From positions 1-64,000 of the forward strand of contig JAKJXP020000102.1 of the NCBI GenBank assembly GCA_022225965.2: DNA of 64,000 nucleotides. Reading direction: 5' to 3'. This DNA comes from Diatrype stigma. Lineage: Eukaryota > Ascomycota > Sordariomycetes > Xylariales > Diatrypaceae. Each line of letters begins with the position of its first letter. The stretch's first letter is position 1. Positions 60,355-64,000 of this stretch are shown here, piece by piece. The notes beneath the pieces were generated by a model that saw nothing but the letters and a program-made list of their open reading frames with translations, ran no database searches and was not told the DNA's origin. The position numbers were made by a program, and so were the translations under genes.

Positions 60355-62576
60355 CACACATACAAAACTATGTAGGTGATTACCTGTTATTGGTCCAAGT
60401 TCAATCACTTGGTTGGTGGTTGCACCCATGCCCGTGTTGGCAAGTGCAGGCAAGTCAAGTCAAGCCAAGCCAAGCGCAAGTCCAGTGCGATTAGCTGCTT
60501 TGATGTAGGAATACATGCATATTGCGTCAACCATCATCACAACACCTCCTGAGTCGGCGGAGATGCTGTTCGCTCCAAGGTACTTGTACTTAGCCTATGG
60601 AACTGGAGGCTGAAGAATCGGGAAAGTCTGGAATCACAAGCGAAATTGCGAGAGGAAAGCAGCAAAGCAGAGCACCGATCAGTTTAAGTTTGGCTTGGCC
60701 CGACCCTGGAAAATCATTAGCACTTAGATTTATTGGGTGACCGTGCCAATAACTATTCAGTCGATTTGTAGCCAATCAGACCCCATCCCACGGTTGGGTG
60801 GACCATGCGCTCCAAGGCCCTCAAGGGGAATTGCGCCCGGGGGGAGCTAGTTGCACGTACCGGGAGTCTGAAGAGCGCAAGGGAATGCAGAGGGACTACT
60901 TCGGTAATAGTAAAAACTGTTAAGCTGAAGTCGTTGAGACGGCGTCTATCCCTAACTCATTGCATCCCGCTTTGGTACCGCACTTTAATTATCGGCTCTC
61001 TTAATTATCTACTAGCACTTTCAACCTTGAAGTCCTGCTCCTATCATGGTTAGCCATTGTACAAATTAAACCTGGGCATATATAAACAGGTGAGAGCTCG
61101 GCCAATATTTTAGTAATATACAGGAGGACGCTTGAGACGGCTTTATGGACAAGTGTCCGTGGAACAGCGATTTTCGATAAGGACAAGTCTCTTTTATTGT
61201 GCAGGTCAGGAGGCACTCACCTATCGCGGCATCCTTGATGCTACGGGATCGAACTGAAGCTTACCTTCTTCGAACAGAACCACAACAGAACCGCTCTGAA
61301 ATCCGCACAAGGGATATTGGATGTTCCAGCCCCGTTGACGCAGACGCTACGTCGTAACTACCTAACTGCTATTTAAATAGGTGCCTATCCCGTAGCCTGC
61401 TTAGATAGGTAGGTAGGGCTTGGTAGGCTACGGGAATGGTTGTTTCTGCGCTCAACTTCAATGCTCGAAGGCTTGGGGGCCCCGGCTCGGCATTATTTCA
61501 TTGCTCACTTTCCTTCCGAGTGGATACCAGGAGGGCCAACTTCACGCTCTGAAATAAGATATGGCATCCATCCGGCGACCGTTACGGTAAGCAGGTATGG
61601 AGGTGTAGGGCCCGGGGATCTGACCATTCGAATGCGACGATGGCACCCTCATCCTCTGATTGGCCATCTTGGCGCCCGTCGAGTGATGGTGGGAAGGGGA
61701 ACTTGGAACCGCCTTCCGGGGCCGCTCCTATGCATCTGAGCTTGGCCTCGACGTCCAGTTATTAATCAGTCTGTAATTGCTTGCGCATGCGGGACTGCCT
61801 TAAAATACTTGGGGTCCGTTGGTACGCCCGCCAGACCAGACAGATCTCTACTAACAGGCTGCAGCATATGAATCTGGTTTGAGGTGCGAAGAGTCGCACG
61901 CAGTAGACTGCAAGGAGGCGGCTCACGTGTAGCACAGACACACAGGGCTTATCGCAACTCCCTATTACTCAAGCCACCAACCCATGCGTGGTTAGTCGAG
62001 CGAGAAATTCATTTCTACGCATGAAAGCTCTACGTGCTGAGCCTGTACCTACCAAGTGGCGACTCTTTTTACTCATAAAGATTCGTAAAATGTGACGATC
62101 TCTGGGTTTGTTGAATAATTGAGCGTTGTGTTATACCTAGGTATATTCATAGTACGCACCTAAAATCTCGGGTGATCTATCCGGACAAGCTTCGGGCCAG
62201 GCGCCAGATTGTGAAGCTGTATGAGGTTGTCCATACCTACTGCAGTAGTAGTTACCCCTGGAATTACCCATAAATGCACTCAGAAAGAAGCAAGAGATGG
62301 TGTCACTACCTACCTCGTACAAAAAAGCTAGGCCACTCGCTTTCCTCATAGATGCCTAGTATGTAAGTATTTTGTTTGCGATTCGATATCTGATTCTCTT
62401 GATACCGTTGCCAAAAGACGCATGTAGTGTAGGCGCACTCCAGACTCTAGAGATCCCCGAGGTCATCAACAAGATTCTCCAGGTCTTCCTAAATACCATA
62501 GTAGGTAGGTAGTTCGTAATCCCACTCGTATTCCACTCGGCATGTGTGGCTGGGCTGGGCCGGGACAGGTCAACTG

Positions 62577-62601
62577 GTGTGTGTGTGTGTGTGTGTGTGT
62601 G
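62577..62601. repeat. GT dinucleotide microsatellite
   Basis: About twelve GT units in a row with no coding context. Confidence 0.9.
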
Positions 62602-63229
62602 GCCAAATATGCTACAAGCCTCCAGGCTACAACCGTAGGGCATTCGGCATTCTGGGCAGTCTGGGGAACCCCAGTCGATGAGTTCTTTCGCGTGGAGCGT
62701 AACAGCTACTAACTGCATATGTAGAGGGGGCTTTCTTTGAGGCACCAATCAGCGGCCGCATTCTTCTGGACCTCGGACTGTTTGGACCCATGATTTCACA
62801 TGCTCCCGAGTTGCAATTGCCATCCGCTTCTGACAGCTGCCTCCCACCTGCAGTTACATTCACATTGAGGTCATACGGCCCAGTCCCGGTCCCGACCTCG
62901 AGACCTCCAATACATCATCGCTTCAAGTTCCAGGCCATCTCCAATCGCGAATTACGGCCCGTCGCTTGCGATCATCCGCGCTGTGTTTATCATTCCTCGT
63001 CCTTTCCATAGCGTCGCTTTATACCTTAGCATTCCTTTCTTGTCTTTGACATCAATAGGCAACGGACAATTCAACATTTTTATGGCTGCACTTCCTATTG
63101 TTCTAATTGTTACTCGAAGGTGACAGCACGTAGTAATCTGTTGCCAATGGCACCCCTTCAATTGCTACGTGACGACAACCTCGAGTGAAGTCTAGCTACA
63201 GCGGCGTGTAGTCGCAAGCCACCGTCACA

Positions 63230-64000
63230 ATGGCCGTACAGTCGACGCTTCGATACTCGGCATCCGAAGACTTCCTCGTAGCTTTCATCGATAAGTACAC
63301 AAAGCTAGCCAAGGACCGTATACGCAAGACGTCCCGCCGCACCCGGATCCTCGCGACTCTCGCCCTCACCGTTTCCATTATCCTCGGAGCAGAAGGCGGG
63401 CGGAGATGGTGGAAGCGGAGGAGACAAGAGAAAGAGCAGGGCCGCAAACTGCTACGTACCAACTCGTGGCTATTCAACAAGGACGGCTCGCGAACCATCT
63501 ATGTCCCGTACAAGGATGGAACCACCAAGGTCGTCATCCGTCCGACAAAACCCCTGACCTTCGAGGCGCACCGTCGACTCTTCCTCAATCCCCCCAAAGT
63601 ATCCGGTCTTAGCGATGGCACGGTGCCCTCTGCACAGACAAAGCCGGGGCTTAACCTAGCATTCCTGCATCAGTTTTTGAGCTTGATGAGCATTATGATA
63701 CCGCGCTGGACCAGCAAAGAGGCCGGTTTGTTAGTCAGTCATGGCGCCTTTCTGATGCTGCGAACCTACCTTTCCTTGGTAGTAGCCCGCCTGGATGGTG
63801 AGATTGTTCGCGATCTAGTTGCTGGCAATGGACGACAATTCCTCTGGGGCATAGCCAAGGTAGGGCATCATCAAGGGCTGAACAACATATAAACGATGAG
63901 CAATTCGCTTACTATTCGTCTTTAGTGGTGTGGATTGGGCGGTTTCGCCTCTTATACGAATTCTATGATTAAGTTCCTCGAATCCAAAGTCTCCATTGCT
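63230..64000 (+). CDS. Peroxisomal ABCD-type half-transporter, N-terminal part
   Basis: Two exons are visible (63230-63859, then 63926 running off the window end); the intron is GTAGGG...TTTAG and the frame continues for 25 codons. The 235 residues seen are the N-terminal part of a fatty-acyl ABC half-transporter of the PXA1/PXA2 (ABCD, adrenoleukodystrophy) family: a basic N-terminus with one hydrophobic segment (ILATLALTVSIILGAEGG), then the transmembrane-domain start FLHQFLSLMSIMIPRW, EAGLLVSHGAFLMLRTYLSLVVARLDG and IVRDLVAGNGRQFLWGIAKWC. These proteins import long-chain acyl-CoA or fatty acids into peroxisomes as heterodimers. The ATP-binding domain lies outside the window, so PXA1 and PXA2 cannot be told apart with confidence. 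Confidence 0.85.

Larger units (their letters stand above)
58862..63229. other. Intergenic region, 4.4 kb
   Basis: No recognised gene. It includes the promoter of the Psr1 gene at its left and that of the ABCD transporter at its right, plus the microsatellites listed separately. Open frames of 99 codons at 61440-61739 (+) and 130 codons at 62356-62748 (-) lack domains, splice context and codon bias. Confidence 0.45.

Noticed and set aside
60165..60453. Frame encoding a MYVG repeat peptide
   Set aside because: Translation of the CCTACATACATA microsatellite, open in several frames; not a gene.

Overview
The window looks like nuclear DNA of a filamentous ascomycete (Pezizomycotina, probably Sordariomycetes; inference). 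Genes carry short introns (about 50-110 nt, GTRNGT donors, CTAAC/CTGAC-like branch sites, YAG or AAG acceptors). Proteins such as the beta subunit of the mitochondrial processing peptidase, COX24/mS38, a Psr1-type phosphatase and a peroxisomal ABCD transporter are eukaryotic. Two AT-rich transposons show depleted CpA/TpG with retained CpG, the mark of repeat-induced point mutation (RIP), a process of these fungi.

Layout. 1-4 kb: homopolymer and tandem repeats, no convincing gene. 4.0-7.6 kb: a C2H2 zinc-finger gene (-) whose frame is interrupted by a TAG, divergent from an intact OTT_1508-like deaminase gene (+). 9.5-20.8 kb is gene-dense: MPP beta (-) divergent from a raffinose synthase/Sip1-type glycoside hydrolase (+), an NAD(P)-binding epimerase-like protein (-) with a 14-nt microexon, a LYC1-like acetyltransferase (-) and the mS38/COX24 homologue (+). 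22.7-24.1 kb: a SET-domain protein (-).

24-50 kb is gene-poor. It holds two hAT-type elements (26.8-29.9 kb and 46.4-49.8 kb), both with 8-bp target duplications, a 0.75-kb element with 36-bp perfect terminal inverted repeats (40.7-41.4 kb), a proline/threonine-rich secreted protein, a possible 38-aa Ser/Gly-rich protein, an F-box-like cysteine-rich protein and weak coding candidates. 50-64 kb: an MFS transporter (+), a nucleotidyltransferase-like hypothetical protein (-), a Psr1/NIF phosphatase (-) and the 5' part of an ABCD half-transporter (+) cut by the window end.

The genes do not form one pathway. Two neighbouring housekeeping genes serve mitochondria (MPP beta, mS38), and the last one serves peroxisomal fatty-acid import. 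No biosynthetic cluster or CRISPR array was seen, and no intact tRNA was noticed by eye. Exon limits come from manual reading of splice signals and frames; the stated totals of spliced codons were checked for frame.
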